This document shows positions 1 to 8,791 of a DNA stretch of 64,000 bases, piece by piece. The first letter of the stretch is position 1, and each line of letters begins with the position of its first letter. The notes below the pieces were generated by a model that was not told where the DNA came from, did not search any database, and worked only from the letters and a program-made list of their open reading frames with translations. A program made the translations under genes and the position numbers. This DNA comes from an uncultured Novosphingobium sp. (GTDB taxonomy: Bacteria > Pseudomonadota > Alphaproteobacteria > Sphingomonadales > Sphingomonadaceae): the NCBI GenBank assembly GCA_946886075.1, contig CAMPHR010000006.1, forward strand, positions 1 to 64,000, written 5' to 3'.

Positions 1-240
1 CCTGCTACGAGACGAAATAGTGCTGTTACACTGCCTTCCTATCTGGATTGCGCGCCGCTTTCGAGCTTCCTGCTCACCACATTCTACTCCCCGCGCAATT
101 TTATAACATTATTTTGCAGGAGCTATTTATTACCTGCCCCGCCCAAGTGAAGCAGGATTGTTGATACGTGGGGGTAAATGTGTCCAATTTGCATCCAGTC
201 AAATAATCAAGCTAAGGGTTCAGCGAGCGCACGGCACCTC
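1..240. other. AT-richer flank, no gene seen
   Basis: No coding frame I recognise. Base composition is more AT-rich than the rest of the window, as expected for a non-coding or decayed stretch next to the kdpA remnant. Confidence 0.4.
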
Positions 241-735
241 CTATTGAATGCGGACATTCGCGCGAGCAGCGGAAGCTGATCCGACGAGGCCGCCCGTTGT
301 CGGGAAGGAGCCTGCGCTTTCCGGCGTGTATTTCTTCGCGGCAAGGCTGCCCGTGATCGCCAGCATCGGCACGATCACGAAGAAGCGCCCCAGCCGCATC
401 GCGATACCAGGCAGGCCATTGTAGAAGGGCGTGCCGTCCGTCCGCCCAGCGAATGCAGACCCGTTATTGCCGGTTGCGGAAGTATAGGCGTAGAGCATTT
501 CCGAAAATCCGTGTGGCCCTTTGTTGAGCGGCCCAGCGAGACCTGCGGGCAGAACGGCGCTCACCGCTGTCAGGCCAAGGATGCAGAGCGGTAGTATGGC
601 GATAGCGAGCACAGCCAGTTTGACCTCTCGCGCCTCGATCTTCTTGCCGACATATTCCGGCGTGCGGCCGACCATCAGCCCCGCAACGAACACGGCGAGG
701 ATGGCGAACAGCGGGAAGCCGTATAGGTCAGCGTC
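241..735 (-). pseudogene. kdpA: kdpA remnant (K+-transporting ATPase subunit A, internal part only)
   Basis: The frame reads as an internal part of KdpA, the potassium-binding channel subunit of the KdpFABC ATPase. Recognisable stretches are [19 protein letters not shown] followed by [12 protein letters not shown], then the GNNGSAFAG selectivity-type segment, and finally [11 protein letters not shown]. Intact KdpA is about 560-590 residues; only about 150 remain. Homology begins near 726 without any N-terminal half, and it is lost after SFPTTGG, where the usual last membrane helix is replaced by an unrelated tail ending at 241. No kdpB, kdpC or kdpDE is present in the window. This is a doubly truncated relic and cannot make a transporter. 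Confidence 0.85.
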
Positions 736-782
736 ACTGTCACCAACCCGAGCAATGCGCCGATCCAGAACAGATCCTGCAT
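675..782 (-). pseudogene. short hydrophobic ORF fused out of frame onto the kdpA remnant
   Basis: An ATG at 782 opens a 35-codon frame beginning [20 protein letters not shown] and then running out of frame across the KdpA-coding sequence to a stop at 675. The hydrophobic start resembles the small membrane peptides that precede kdpA in some alphaproteobacterial kdp operons. I infer that a deletion joined this upstream peptide directly to the middle of kdpA, near 720-735. The identity of the peptide is tentative. Confidence 0.4.
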
Positions 783-871
783 CGTCTTTTTCTTATTACC
801 TAGCTGGCGCCAGCGCCGGGCGCAGAAGGGATGCGAGGTATAATCCTGGTCATGCCGATTTAGGATGGACT

Positions 872-1261
872 TTAAAGCACGACGACGGGGATCGCGCCCA
901 ACTTCGCAGCCCGTTTGGCGAACTTCCGGTCGAAGGTCAGAAATTCAGAGCATTCAGCGGATCGCGCGAGGTGAAGGGCGTCGGCGAAATCCATTCCATG
1001 TTCCATCCAGTCAAGGGCTAATGCCACATGTGCAGGTTCTTCTACCAGCATTCCCGGAAGGCCGGCTAGGCCACGTAACGCGCGTGCAATTTCATCGGGC
1101 GCGAAGCCATAACCCGCTCGGAGCTCCCATTCTGCCTCCAATAGGATTGTTACCCCTAGGAAAATTTCATTGCCTTCGACGATGTTGCGGGCTGCCTTTG
1201 CCTGTTTTTCATCGTCAGCGGTCAACAAGCGGACGACAATGTTGGTATCAATCCCACGCAC
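872..1261 (-). CDS. vapC: PIN-domain toxin, VapC family
   Basis: A 129-residue PIN-domain protein, the usual size for VapC, an Mg-dependent ribonuclease that cleaves specific RNAs when not bound by its antitoxin. The N-terminal DTN of RGIDTNIVVRLL supplies the first acidic residue. Further acidic residues lie in the EAEWELR segment and in MDFADALHLA, and the C-terminal TFDRKFAKRA segment is typical of the fold. I start it at a GTG (1261) that overlaps the antitoxin stop by 14 bases, because the family conserves the start just before the DTN motif; a longer ATG start at 1291 is possible. It is the second gene of a two-gene operon with the AbrB-type antitoxin. Confidence 0.85.
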   Translation of the reverse strand: MRGIDTNIVVRLLTADDEKQAKAARNIVEGNEIFLGVTILLEAEWELRAGYGFAPDEIARALRGLAGLPGMLVEEPAHVALALDWMEHGMDFADALHLARSAECSEFLTFDRKFAKRAAKLGAIPVVVL

Positions 1262-1481
1262 GCCGCTCGGCTTCCTCTGATATGACCTCATTCATCTCGT
1301 CGATAGCTTCGATGTCCGTGGTGGCAAAGACTGGCGCAGCCTTAAGGAGCACGCCCTCATCCGTTTCTTCGACAATCAGCTCGGTGCCCGCCGCCCAATG
1401 TTTCTGTTCACGGATCGCTTTGGGCAAGATAACCTGCCCTTTGGTCGAAACTGTGGTCGTGATCCGTTCCTGAACGCCCAT
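1248..1481 (-). CDS. vapB: AbrB/MazE-type antitoxin of the VapBC pair
   Basis: A 77-residue protein with an N-terminal SpoVT/AbrB swapped-hairpin DNA-binding domain (TTTVSTKGQVILPKAIRE, residues about 7-24) and an acidic C-terminal tail (DIEAIDEMNEVISEEAERR) of the sort that wraps the toxin. Such proteins neutralise the partner PIN toxin and bind the operon's own promoter. The ATG at 1481 is chosen over one at 1493 because a GGAGG lies seven to ten bases before it. The gene overlaps the toxin gene. Confidence 0.85.
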   Translation of the reverse strand: MGVQERITTTVSTKGQVILPKAIREQKHWAAGTELIVEETDEGVLLKAAPVFATTDIEAIDEMNEVISEEAERRAWD

Positions 1482-1696
1482 GCCGGCCTCCATAAGTAAG
1501 ACAGAGGTAAGATAACATCAGGCGAGTTCTGTAGCAGGGAGCGGTCGGTCCGCACATCGACAACAAAAGCGGCGGTTGAGTGGCCGGGAAGGGTGGGTGT
1601 CGTAGTGTTCGCGGAGTCTGACGCTCGATATAGAAGGACCATTGCAATCGTCGGCGCTGCACCTAGCATGGGCATCATGAGATGCAGGGAGGCTGG

Positions 1697-2032
1697 ATGA
1701 GGGAGGGAAGCGAAGATGCCTTTGTCGAGGCGGTGGCGACTGATCCGCGTTACGTGGATCTTGTGCAAAGGCGATCGCGGCTTTCATGGTGGCTGTCTGC
1801 CGTCATCTTCTTCGCCTTTGCCGGCTATCTGCTGCTCATAGCGTTCGACAAAGCGGCGCTTGGCGCGCCGATCGCGAGTGGCGTGACATCGATCGGCATT
1901 CCGGTCGGCCTTGGTCTCATCCTGCTGGCGATTGCACTGACGGGCATCTATGTCGTTCATGCCAATCGCCGCTATGACGCGCAGATGGACGCGATCCTGA
2001 AGCAGCATCGCCCGAAGGCTCACGGCGCATGA
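1697..2032 (+). CDS. DUF485 inner-membrane protein (YjcH-like)
   Basis: A 111-residue membrane protein with two hydrophobic helices (residues about 28-52 and 66-90) separated by a short loop, matching the DUF485 family typified by E. coli YjcH. These proteins are nearly always encoded directly before the ActP acetate symporter; their role is not established but they are thought to accompany it. AGGGAGG at 1686-1692 supports the start used here rather than one 15 bases upstream. Its stop overlaps the actP start by four bases (ATGA), indicating co-translation. Confidence 0.85.
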   Translation: MREGSEDAFVEAVATDPRYVDLVQRRSRLSWWLSAVIFFAFAGYLLLIAFDKAALGAPIASGVTSIGIPVGLGLILLAIALTGIYVVHANRRYDAQMDAILKQHRPKAHGA

Positions 2033-3735
2033 GGGCGAGGCTCGCAGCGCTCATCGTCGCCTGTCTAGTCTGGGTTCCATGTCCCGCTTTGGCAGCTGCG
2101 CTGGAAGGACAGGCTGAGCGGCAATCCATCAACTGGGTCGCGATCGGCATGTTCGTCGCCTTTGTCGGGCTGACTCTGTGGATTACCAAGGTGGCCGCCG
2201 CACGCACCCGGACAGCGTCGGACTTCTACACAGCAGGCGGCGGGATCAGCGGTTTTCAAAACGGGCTGGCCATGGCGGGCGACTACATGTCGGCCGCTTC
2301 CTTCCTTGGCATTTCAGCGCAAATCTTCAGTGATGGTTATGATGGGCTGATCTACTCGACCGGCTTTCTCGTGGGCTGGCCAATCCTGCTGTTCCTGATG
2401 GCGGAGCGGTTGCGCAATTTGGGGCGTTTCACCTTCGCTGACGTGGCGTCCTATCGCTTCGCTCAGCCGCCAGTGCGCAGCTTTGCAGCGGTAAGCACGC
2501 TGCTGGTCGTCAGCTTTTATCTGATCGCCCAGATGGTAGGGGCGGGGCAACTCATCAAGCTGCTGTTCGGACTGCCCTACGCGGTGGCGGTGGTGATCGT
2601 CGGCATGCTGATGATGCTCTATGTCCTGTTTGGCGGCATGCGTGCGACCACCTGGGTTCAGATCATCAAGGCGGTGCTGTTGCTTGGCGGCGCCAGCTTC
2701 ATGGCGGTGATGGTGTTGGCGCAATTTGGCTTCTCGCTGGAGGCGCTGTTCGCCCGCGCTGTTGAGGTCCGCACCGACGCGGCGTTCAGCGCAGGAGCCA
2801 ACGCCGTCGACGCGGCCACCAAGGGCCATTCGATCATGGCGCCGGGCAGTTTCATCAAGGATCCGGTGTCTGCCATCTCCTTCGGCCTGGCGCTGATGCT
2901 GGGTACAGCCGGGCTGCCGCACATACTGATGCGCTTCTTCACCGTTCCCGACGCGAAGGAAGCCCGGAAGTCGGTGCTGTGGGCGACCGGCTGGATCGGC
3001 TATTTCTATATCCTCACCTTCATCATCGGCTTCGGTGCGATCGTGCTGGTGGGGACGCAGCCGGCCTATCTTGACGCGGGTGGCACGCTGCGCGGCGGCG
3101 GCAACATGGCGGCGATCCACCTTGCTCATGCGATCGGTGGCAACGCGTTTCTGGGCTTCATTTCCGCCGTCGCTTTCGCCACTATCCTGGCGGTGGTCGC
3201 GGGACTGACGCTGTCGGCAGCTTCTGCCGTCAGCCACGATCTCTACGCCACGGTTTGGAAGCACGGCGTCGCGGACTCGCGCGATGAACTGCGTGTGTCG
3301 CGCCTTACCACATTAGCGCTCGGTGCGCTGGCCGTGTTGCTGGGACTGCTATTTGAAAAGCAAAATGTCGCCTTCATGGTCAGTCTCGCCTTTGCACTGG
3401 CCGCATCGGGCAATTTCCCCGTGCTGGTTCTTTCACTGCTTTGGAGCGGTTGCACAACCCGTGGCGCGGCTGTTGGCGGAACCATCGGGCTGCTCACCGC
3501 GTTCGTCCTTACCCTCTTATCACCCGCGGTCTGGACCAGTACGTTCGATCTTGGCCCGGCACCTTTTCCCTACAGTTCAGCCGCGATCCTCTCCGTACCC
3601 GCAGGCTTTCTCGCCATTTGGCTCATTTCGCTGCTGGATCGCTCATCGCGCGCGAGGATCGATAAGGCGGGGTATCGGGCTCAGCGCGTGCGGGCAGAGA
3701 CAGGAATTGGTGCATTTGCTGCTAGCGAGCACTAG
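2029..3735 (+). CDS. actP: cation/acetate symporter, SSS family
   Basis: A 568-residue sodium:solute symporter of the ActP branch, which takes up acetate and other short monocarboxylates with a cation. An N-terminal signal-like helix (residues 1-25) precedes 13 or so membrane helices. Family features include [18 protein letters not shown], the [11 protein letters not shown] segment, [13 protein letters not shown] and [15 protein letters not shown]. The length is typical for ActP (about 550 residues). It follows DUF485 with a four-base overlap, the standard yjcH-actP arrangement; no acs gene is present here. Confidence 0.92.
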   Translation: MRARLAALIVACLVWVPCPALAAALEGQAERQSINWVAIGMFVAFVGLTLWITKVAAARTRTASDFYTAGGGISGFQNGLAMAGDYMSAASFLGISAQIFSDGYDGLIYSTGFLVGWPILLFLMAERLRNLGRFTFADVASYRFAQPPVRSFAAVSTLLVVSFYLIAQMVGAGQLIKLLFGLPYAVAVVIVGMLMMLYVLFGGMRATTWVQIIKAVLLLGGASFMAVMVLAQFGFSLEALFARAVEVRTDAAFSAGANAVDAATKGHSIMAPGSFIKDPVSAISFGLALMLGTAGLPHILMRFFTVPDAKEARKSVLWATGWIGYFYILTFIIGFGAIVLVGTQPAYLDAGGTLRGGGNMAAIHLAHAIGGNAFLGFISAVAFATILAVVAGLTLSAASAVSHDLYATVWKHGVADSRDELRVSRLTTLALGALAVLLGLLFEKQNVAFMVSLAFALAASGNFPVLVLSLLWSGCTTRGAAVGGTIGLLTAFVLTLLSPAVWTSTFDLGPAPFPYSSAAILSVPAGFLAIWLISLLDRSSRARIDKAGYRAQRVRAETGIGAFAASEH

Positions 3736-4103
3736 CCCGGCAAAAGTCCGCGGGTGCTCCCGATTATTTTAGTGGCATAAGATCTAATGTGACGAACGTC
3801 TGCTTGCGAGTAAACGGACTGGGTTGCTGAACGGCTGCTAAGGATCGGGAGCATTCGACGAAGCATTGGTCCGTCGAGTTAAAGCCAGCGTGCTTTCGTC
3901 ACTCGCCGAACGGATCGGTCTCGGGTATGCCCGCGTGATGCTCGGGACCGAGGGGCGTGACTGCGCTTGTCTCATCAAACCATACATACGCGTCGAACTG
4001 TTGGGCAAGCACCGCCTGGCTGTAATGGCTCTAAAGTTCGGTTTCGTGACGATTTGAAACATTCGCACGTTGCTCATGGAAACGCTGGGCCTCATAAGGC
4101 CAT
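3736..4103. other. intergenic stretch between actP and the phosphatidyltransferase
   Basis: Apart from the erythromycin-esterase-like relic at 3899-4060, nothing in these 368 bases reads as a gene. A plus-strand frame at 3866-4057 is the shadow of the relic. Confidence 0.5.
3899..4060 (-). pseudogene. relic of the C-terminus of an erythromycin-esterase-like protein
   Basis: The minus strand encodes RHETEL-stop-SHYSQAVLAQ and then QQFDAYVWFDETSAVTPLGP, ending at a TGA at 3899-3901. Erythromycin-esterase family proteins end with a closely similar run (PETERQSHY, then a QFDA-WFD-T-AVTPL type tail). The in-frame TAG sits exactly where the family has Gln, so a CAG to TAG change is the simplest reading. 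No more of the gene was found upstream. This is inferred from motif memory; a translated search would settle it. Confidence 0.5.
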
Positions 4104-4787
4104 ATGACAATCCCATTACAGACCGCGCCTTCCCTATCGAGAATACAGGAAAATTGGTTAGCCGCCAGGGAACGCCGATTGCTGAATTGGCTGTGCAGCC
4201 GGATGCCGCCGTGGGTCACGCCTGATCGGCTGACCTTACTGGGTATGGTTGGTGCGTTCATGATCTTCGTGGGTTATGTCGCCAGTGGCCTGGCAGCTTC
4301 TTGGCTGCTCCTCGCCATCGCGGGCTATGTAGTTCAATGGTTCGGGGACTCGATGGATGGCAGCATTGCGCGCTACCGCCATATTGAGCGTCCCTCCTAC
4401 GGTTATTTTATCGACCATAGCTGCGATGGGTTGGCAACACTGCTGATCCTTGCAGGCATTGGCCTTAGTCCCTTCGTGACCATGGACGTCGCGCTGGTGG
4501 CGCTGGCTGGTTATCTGTTGCTGTCGATCCATGCCTATCTTTCCGCTCGTGTTCTGGGGGAGTTCAAGCTGTCCTATCTCGCCGCTGGGCCCACGGAATT
4601 ACGACTGATGCTGATCGCGCTGACGGTGATGATGATGGCGCTCGGGTCAGGCCCCGGTATTTTTGGCGCGCTGTCGGGCTTTGATCTTTTTGTGGGAGCG
4701 GCCGGGACGATCCTGATCCTGCTGTTCATCATTCAGACGATCATCACCGGACGGCGCCTCGCCCACGCCGAGCGTGGCGGAACATGA
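4104..4787 (+). CDS. CDP-alcohol phosphatidyltransferase family protein
   Basis: A 227-residue integral membrane enzyme of the CDP-alcohol phosphatidyltransferase family, which transfers a phosphatidyl or related group from a CDP-linked donor to an alcohol such as glycerol phosphate or inositol phosphate. The full catalytic signature is present at residues about 82-108: DSMDGSIAR, then G in SYGYF, then D and D in IDHSCD, matching D-x2-D-G-x2-A-R-x8-9-G-x3-D-x3-D. About six hydrophobic helices follow. The acceptor cannot be told from sequence. The upstream region is a relic, so the gene probably has its own promoter. Confidence 0.85.
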   Translation: MTIPLQTAPSLSRIQENWLAARERRLLNWLCSRMPPWVTPDRLTLLGMVGAFMIFVGYVASGLAASWLLLAIAGYVVQWFGDSMDGSIARYRHIERPSYGYFIDHSCDGLATLLILAGIGLSPFVTMDVALVALAGYLLLSIHAYLSARVLGEFKLSYLAAGPTELRLMLIALTVMMMALGSGPGIFGALSGFDLFVGAAGTILILLFIIQTIITGRRLAHAERGGT

Positions 4788-4815
4788 TGTGCCATGTAGC
4801 AGAGTGCGGTGCCCG

Positions 4816-5292
4816 ATGATCCAGATCCTGATTGATGCCGACGCCTGCCCGGTAAAAGATGAAATCTACAAGGTTGCCCTTCGCCATGCCGTGCCTGTCA
4901 CGGTGGTGAGCAACAGCCCCTTGCGGATACCCCGTCATCCCCTGATCAGCCGCACCGTGGTCAGCGACGGGTTCGACGCGGCGGACGACTGGATCGCCGA
5001 GCGGGTGACGTCCGGAACGGTGGTCATCACGGCCGATATTCTGCTGGCCGACCGCTGCCTCAAAATGGGCGGGGTGGTGATCTCTCCCACCGGCAAGCCC
5101 TTTACGAACGCCTCCATCGGCAATGCCATAGCGGTTCGCGCGATCATGGCTGATTTGAGGGCTGGCGGCGATCATGTTGGCGGCCCAGCCGCTTTCAGCA
5201 AGGTTGACCGATCGCGATTTCTGTCCGCACTGGATGAAGCGTTAGTTCGATTGCTCACTATACAGCGCCGTGCGGCGGCCCGCCCGCTCTGA
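4816..5292 (+). CDS. UPF0178/DUF188 protein (YaiI/YqxD-like)
   Basis: A 158-residue protein of the UPF0178 family, starting MIQILIDADACPVKDEIYKV, which is the conserved N-terminus of the family, with later conserved TADILLADRCL and ISPTGKPFTNASIG blocks. The fold is PIN-like, but no biochemical role is established. An upstream in-frame start at 4774 exists, but homologs begin at the ATG used here. It follows the phosphatidyltransferase by about 28 bases and may share its transcript. Confidence 0.85.
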   Translation: MIQILIDADACPVKDEIYKVALRHAVPVTVVSNSPLRIPRHPLISRTVVSDGFDAADDWIAERVTSGTVVITADILLADRCLKMGGVVISPTGKPFTNASIGNAIAVRAIMADLRAGGDHVGGPAAFSKVDRSRFLSALDEALVRLLTIQRRAAARPL

Positions 5293-5306
5293 TGTCGGCG
5301 ACATCA
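5290..5306. promoter_or_regulatory. perfect dyad overlapping the UPF0178 stop codon
   Basis: TGATGTCG-G-CGACATCA is an inverted repeat with eight-base arms around one central base. It overlaps the stop of the upstream gene and lies about 90 bases before the Hsp70 gene. It has the geometry of a dimeric-regulator operator; no T-tract follows, so a terminator is less likely. Confidence 0.35.
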
Positions 5307-5397
5307 TAAAGGTTGCGTCGCGCGCTCGTGCCTGCGATAGGCGCCGCCCCACCCGGCCCGGGCTGGTGTTGCCCTCTCCCCATTGCACTGGCATGAC

Positions 5398-6705
5398 ATG
5401 ATTTCGCCTCCTCGTTCGATCGGCATCGACTTTGGAACCACCAACTCGGTTGTCGCGCTAGGCGATGCGAATGGCGGGGCGACGCTCGTGAATTATCCAG
5501 CCTCGGGTAATGCCGGTCCCATATTCCGCTCCGCGCTTTGTTTCTGGGAAGATAGCGGCGTGCCGGGCGGTATTGCGCGGGAAGCTGGGCCATGGGCCAT
5601 TTCCGAGTTTTTGGATTTTCCTCAGGGCAGCCGCTTTCTGCAATCCTTCAAGTCCGTCGCCGCCAGCAGGGCGTTTGAGCATGCAACCATTTTCGAAAAG
5701 CGATTGCGCTTCGAGGAACTCGGCCACGTTTTTCTGGAGCGGCTGCGGGCACATGCGGCCGACCAACCCAAGCTGTTGCCACAGCGCGTGGTCGTCGGCC
5801 GCCCGGTCCGTTATGCCGGGCAACGGCCGGACGATGTGCTTGCCCGCCAGCGCTACGACCTCATGTTCGCCGCCCTGGAGCGGGAAGTGCATTATGTCTA
5901 CGAACCGCTGGGCGCTGCTTTCAGCTTCGCCGCGCGGCTGGCCGAACCCGCCACCTTGCTGGTCGCCGACTTCGGGGGCGGCACGAGCGATTTTTCCGTG
6001 GTGCGGATCGAGGCGCCCGGCGCGGCGCAACGCTGCATACCGCTTGGCTCCGCCGGCATTGGCATAGCGGGTGATCGCTTCGACTATCGAATAATGGACA
6101 AGCTGGTGCTGCCCATGCTGGGGAAAGGCAGCACCTATGCGTCGATGGGCAAGTCGCTGGAGATTCCTGCGGGCCATTTCGCCGATTTTGGCGACTGGGC
6201 TCGCCTTGCGCTGATGCATAATCGTCGCACGCTGGCCGAATTGCAGAAGCTGAAGCGGGCGGCGACCGACCCCGCGGCGATCGGCCGTATGATCGCCGTC
6301 GTGGAAAATGAGCTTGGCTACCCCCTCTATGACGCGGTTGCCCGGTTGAAGCGCACGCTCTCCAGCGAAGAGCATGCACATTTTCATTTCGATCGTGCTG
6401 GCGTGCGTGTGGAGGCAGATGTCAGCCGTGCGGATTTCGAACAGTGGATCGCACCGGACCTTGACCGCATCGGCGCGACAGTAGACGCGGCGCTTGCCGA
6501 AGCGGGCATCGCGGCCGAGGCGATAGACCAGGTCTTTCTTACCGGAGGGTCCTCTCTGATCCCCGCGGTTCGGCGCCTATTTGAAGAGCGTTTCGCGGTC
6601 GATCGCATCGCGGGTGGCGATGAACTGACGTCGATCGCCCATGGCCTGGCGCTGATCGGTCAGGAATCCAACATTGCCGAATGGGCGGCGGTCAGCGACC
6701 GTTAA
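5398..6705 (+). CDS. Hsp70-family ATPase lacking the substrate-binding domain (YegD-like)
   Basis: A 435-residue actin-fold ATPase of the Hsp70 superfamily. Phosphate-1 (GIDFGTTNSVVAL, near residue 8), phosphate-2 (VADFGGGTSDFSVV, near 190) and adenosine (FLTGGSSLIPAVRRL, near 380) motifs are all present. The protein ends shortly after the nucleotide-binding domain, without the DnaK beta-sandwich and lid, as in E. coli YegD. Its role is unknown; YegD-like proteins are putative chaperones. The frame is open from a TTG at 5383, but the ATG at 5398 is the more likely start. It appears monocistronic. Confidence 0.85.
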   Translation: MISPPRSIGIDFGTTNSVVALGDANGGATLVNYPASGNAGPIFRSALCFWEDSGVPGGIAREAGPWAISEFLDFPQGSRFLQSFKSVAASRAFEHATIFEKRLRFEELGHVFLERLRAHAADQPKLLPQRVVVGRPVRYAGQRPDDVLARQRYDLMFAALEREVHYVYEPLGAAFSFAARLAEPATLLVADFGGGTSDFSVVRIEAPGAAQRCIPLGSAGIGIAGDRFDYRIMDKLVLPMLGKGSTYASMGKSLEIPAGHFADFGDWARLALMHNRRTLAELQKLKRAATDPAAIGRMIAVVENELGYPLYDAVARLKRTLSSEEHAHFHFDRAGVRVEADVSRADFEQWIAPDLDRIGATVDAALAEAGIAAEAIDQVFLTGGSSLIPAVRRLFEERFAVDRIAGGDELTSIAHGLALIGQESNIAEWAAVSDR

Positions 6706-6931
6706 AACATGGCATGAGTGAACCTGTGTGCCGATCAGGACCATGGATGCAGCCGTTGCTGATGAAGAACGTCAACGTAGCAATGGTACTGGCAAGGCAT
6801 AAGGTCCGACAACTGCTCAGTTGCCTTCCTAGAATGTCACGGCTCAGCCTGCAGGATCGAAAAGCAGATTGACGACCCCTGAGGATGGGGAATGTGGCTG
6901 AATGACTGACACGGATCACTCCAGCCAGCAC

Positions 6932-8410
6932 CTATAAAGAGCGTCCGACAGCCGGTGCCAGTCGATCGACAAGGATGGCGCTGGGCTGATTGAGACCGAT
7001 GACCTCAACCGCGATGCCATGATGGCGCATCTTGGTTACAACCTCCTCCAGCGCGCCTACGGCTGTGATGTCCCATAAATGGCTGGCGGTCAGGTCGATG
7101 CGGACGTGGGCTGCTGTGTCCCGCAGGTCGAAGCGGTCGGCGAAGATGTCCGCACTGGCAAAGAAGATCTGGCCGGAAACGCTATAGATGCGTGTATCCG
7201 TCACTTCGTCATAAGCGATGGCGATCTCCATCATGCGGGTCACCTTGAAGGCGAAAAAGACGCCGCTCAGGAGGACGCCGACGGCCACGCCGGCCGACAG
7301 GTCATGGGTGGCGACGGTGACGATGACGGTCGCTACCATGACGATGCCCGATACCTTGGGATGGCGGGTGAGGTCGCGGATCGATGCCCAGGAGAAGGTG
7401 CTGACCGATACCATGATCATGATCGCGACGAGCGCCGCTACCGGCACCTGAGCAACCCAGGGGCGCAGTGGCACCATGATGAGCAGGAGAAACAGGCCCG
7501 CGACGAAGGTGGAGAGCCGTCCGCGCCCGCCATAGCGCACATTGCCCACCGTCTGACCGATCATGCCGCAGCCCGCTATGCCGCCAAACAGTCCCGCCGC
7601 GACATTGGCGAGGCCAAGGCCGGTGCATTCTCGCGCCTTGCTGCTCGTCGTCTCGGTCAGGTCGTCCACGACGCTCGCCGTCATCATTGATTCAAGGAGC
7701 CCGACCGCCGCCATGGCGACAGCATAGGGCAGGATGATGTGCAGCGTCTCCCATGCCAACGGCACACCGGGCCATGTCAACGAGGGCAGGGACGAGGGAA
7801 GGCGGCCGAGATCCGCTACCGTGTGGATCGGCATGGGCACGGCGATGCTGATCGCGGTCAACACCAGGATGCAGATAAGCGGCGAGGGGATGGCCGTCGT
7901 CATTCTGGGCGCGAGATAGATGATCGCAAGCCCGCCCGCGATCATCGCATAGCTGTGCCAGCTGACATGCAGCATCTGCGGCACCTGCGCCGAAAAGATG
8001 AGAATGGCGAGCGCGTTGACGAAGCCTGTCCGTACCGAACGCGACACGAAGCGCATGAGTATGTCGAGCTTCATGAGTCCGAAGGCGATCTGGAGCAGCC
8101 CGGCAAGCAATGTGGCCGCGAGCAGATATTGCAACCCATGGGAATGAACCAGCGCCGCCGCGACCAACGCCACGGAACCTGCCGCGCCGGAGATCATCGC
8201 GGGTCGGCCGCCTGCAAAGGCGATGACGATGCCGATCATGAAGGACGCGAATAGCCCGACTTCCGGGTCGATCCCCGCCACGAAGGAGAAAGCGATGACC
8301 TCCGGGATGAGGGCGAAGGTGCCGACCATTCCGGCAAGGATGTCGCGGCGGGCATTGGCAGCGCCGTCAAACCATTCGGCGCGATAGCGCCCAAGAGCGG
8401 TGGTGTTCAT
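6932..8410 (-). CDS. SulP-family anion transporter with STAS domain
   Basis: A 492-residue SulP/SLC26-type permease for inorganic anions (sulfate, bicarbonate or similar). After the start MNTTALGRYRAEW come DILAGMVGTFALIPEVIAFS and then GSVALVAAALV, characteristic of the transport core, with 10 or more hydrophobic helices. A C-terminal STAS domain (about residues 400-485) includes the RIDLTASHLWDITAVGALE stretch. No carbonic anhydrase or cysteine-biosynthesis gene flanks it, so the anion cannot be decided. The frame stays open to 8533, but homologs start near MNTT. Two stem-loops lie in the upstream leader. Confidence 0.88.
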   Translation of the reverse strand: MNTTALGRYRAEWFDGAANARRDILAGMVGTFALIPEVIAFSFVAGIDPEVGLFASFMIGIVIAFAGGRPAMISGAAGSVALVAAALVHSHGLQYLLAATLLAGLLQIAFGLMKLDILMRFVSRSVRTGFVNALAILIFSAQVPQMLHVSWHSYAMIAGGLAIIYLAPRMTTAIPSPLICILVLTAISIAVPMPIHTVADLGRLPSSLPSLTWPGVPLAWETLHIILPYAVAMAAVGLLESMMTASVVDDLTETTSSKARECTGLGLANVAAGLFGGIAGCGMIGQTVGNVRYGGRGRLSTFVAGLFLLLIMVPLRPWVAQVPVAALVAIMIMVSVSTFSWASIRDLTRHPKVSGIVMVATVIVTVATHDLSAGVAVGVLLSGVFFAFKVTRMMEIAIAYDEVTDTRIYSVSGQIFFASADIFADRFDLRDTAAHVRIDLTASHLWDITAVGALEEVVTKMRHHGIAVEVIGLNQPSAILVDRLAPAVGRSL

Positions 8411-8600
8411 GCTGGATAACCGATGAGGTCGCAGAAGAGGTGCACGGTGGGAGCCGGCAGAAATCGCTCTGCAACAAACATTGTCCGGCGGATCGGCGGC
8501 CGGAATAGCCACCCGGAATTTCACCGGGTCCATGTGAATGGCGGATCATTAGCGTCGAAGGCTTGGGCGTGCAATCCTCTGCTAAATGGCAGAGGCAGAG
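8411..8600 (-). promoter_or_regulatory. possible structured leader upstream of sulP
   Basis: Read on the minus strand, the roughly 190 bases before sulP hold two clean stem-loops. One is CCTCTGC (8576-8582) paired with GCAGAGG (8589-8595), loop six bases. The other is ACCCGG (8511-8516) paired with CCGGGT (8524-8529), loop seven bases. Further GC-rich complementary runs lie between 8440 and 8500. Neither hairpin is followed by a U-tract. It could be a cis-regulatory RNA, but I do not recognise a class. Confidence 0.3.
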
Positions 8601-8791
8601 AGCTGAAGGGCGGTTTTCGAGAGGAGGCAATTGGCTATCGAACGACGGCAAAGGGTTGGTGGTGCCCGGCGCCTCGCCCCAGTTGGCGGATAATCGCTTT
8701 CGATGGCGGACGGGAGCAACTGGTCGCCTCCGCACGGGGCCGTTCTCCTATAAACGGCTCGACAAAATACTGGCGGTGCCGACAGTGCCGC

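Noticed and set aside
3866..4057. 63-codon plus-strand ORF after actP
   Set aside because: It is the reverse of the erythromycin-esterase-like relic.
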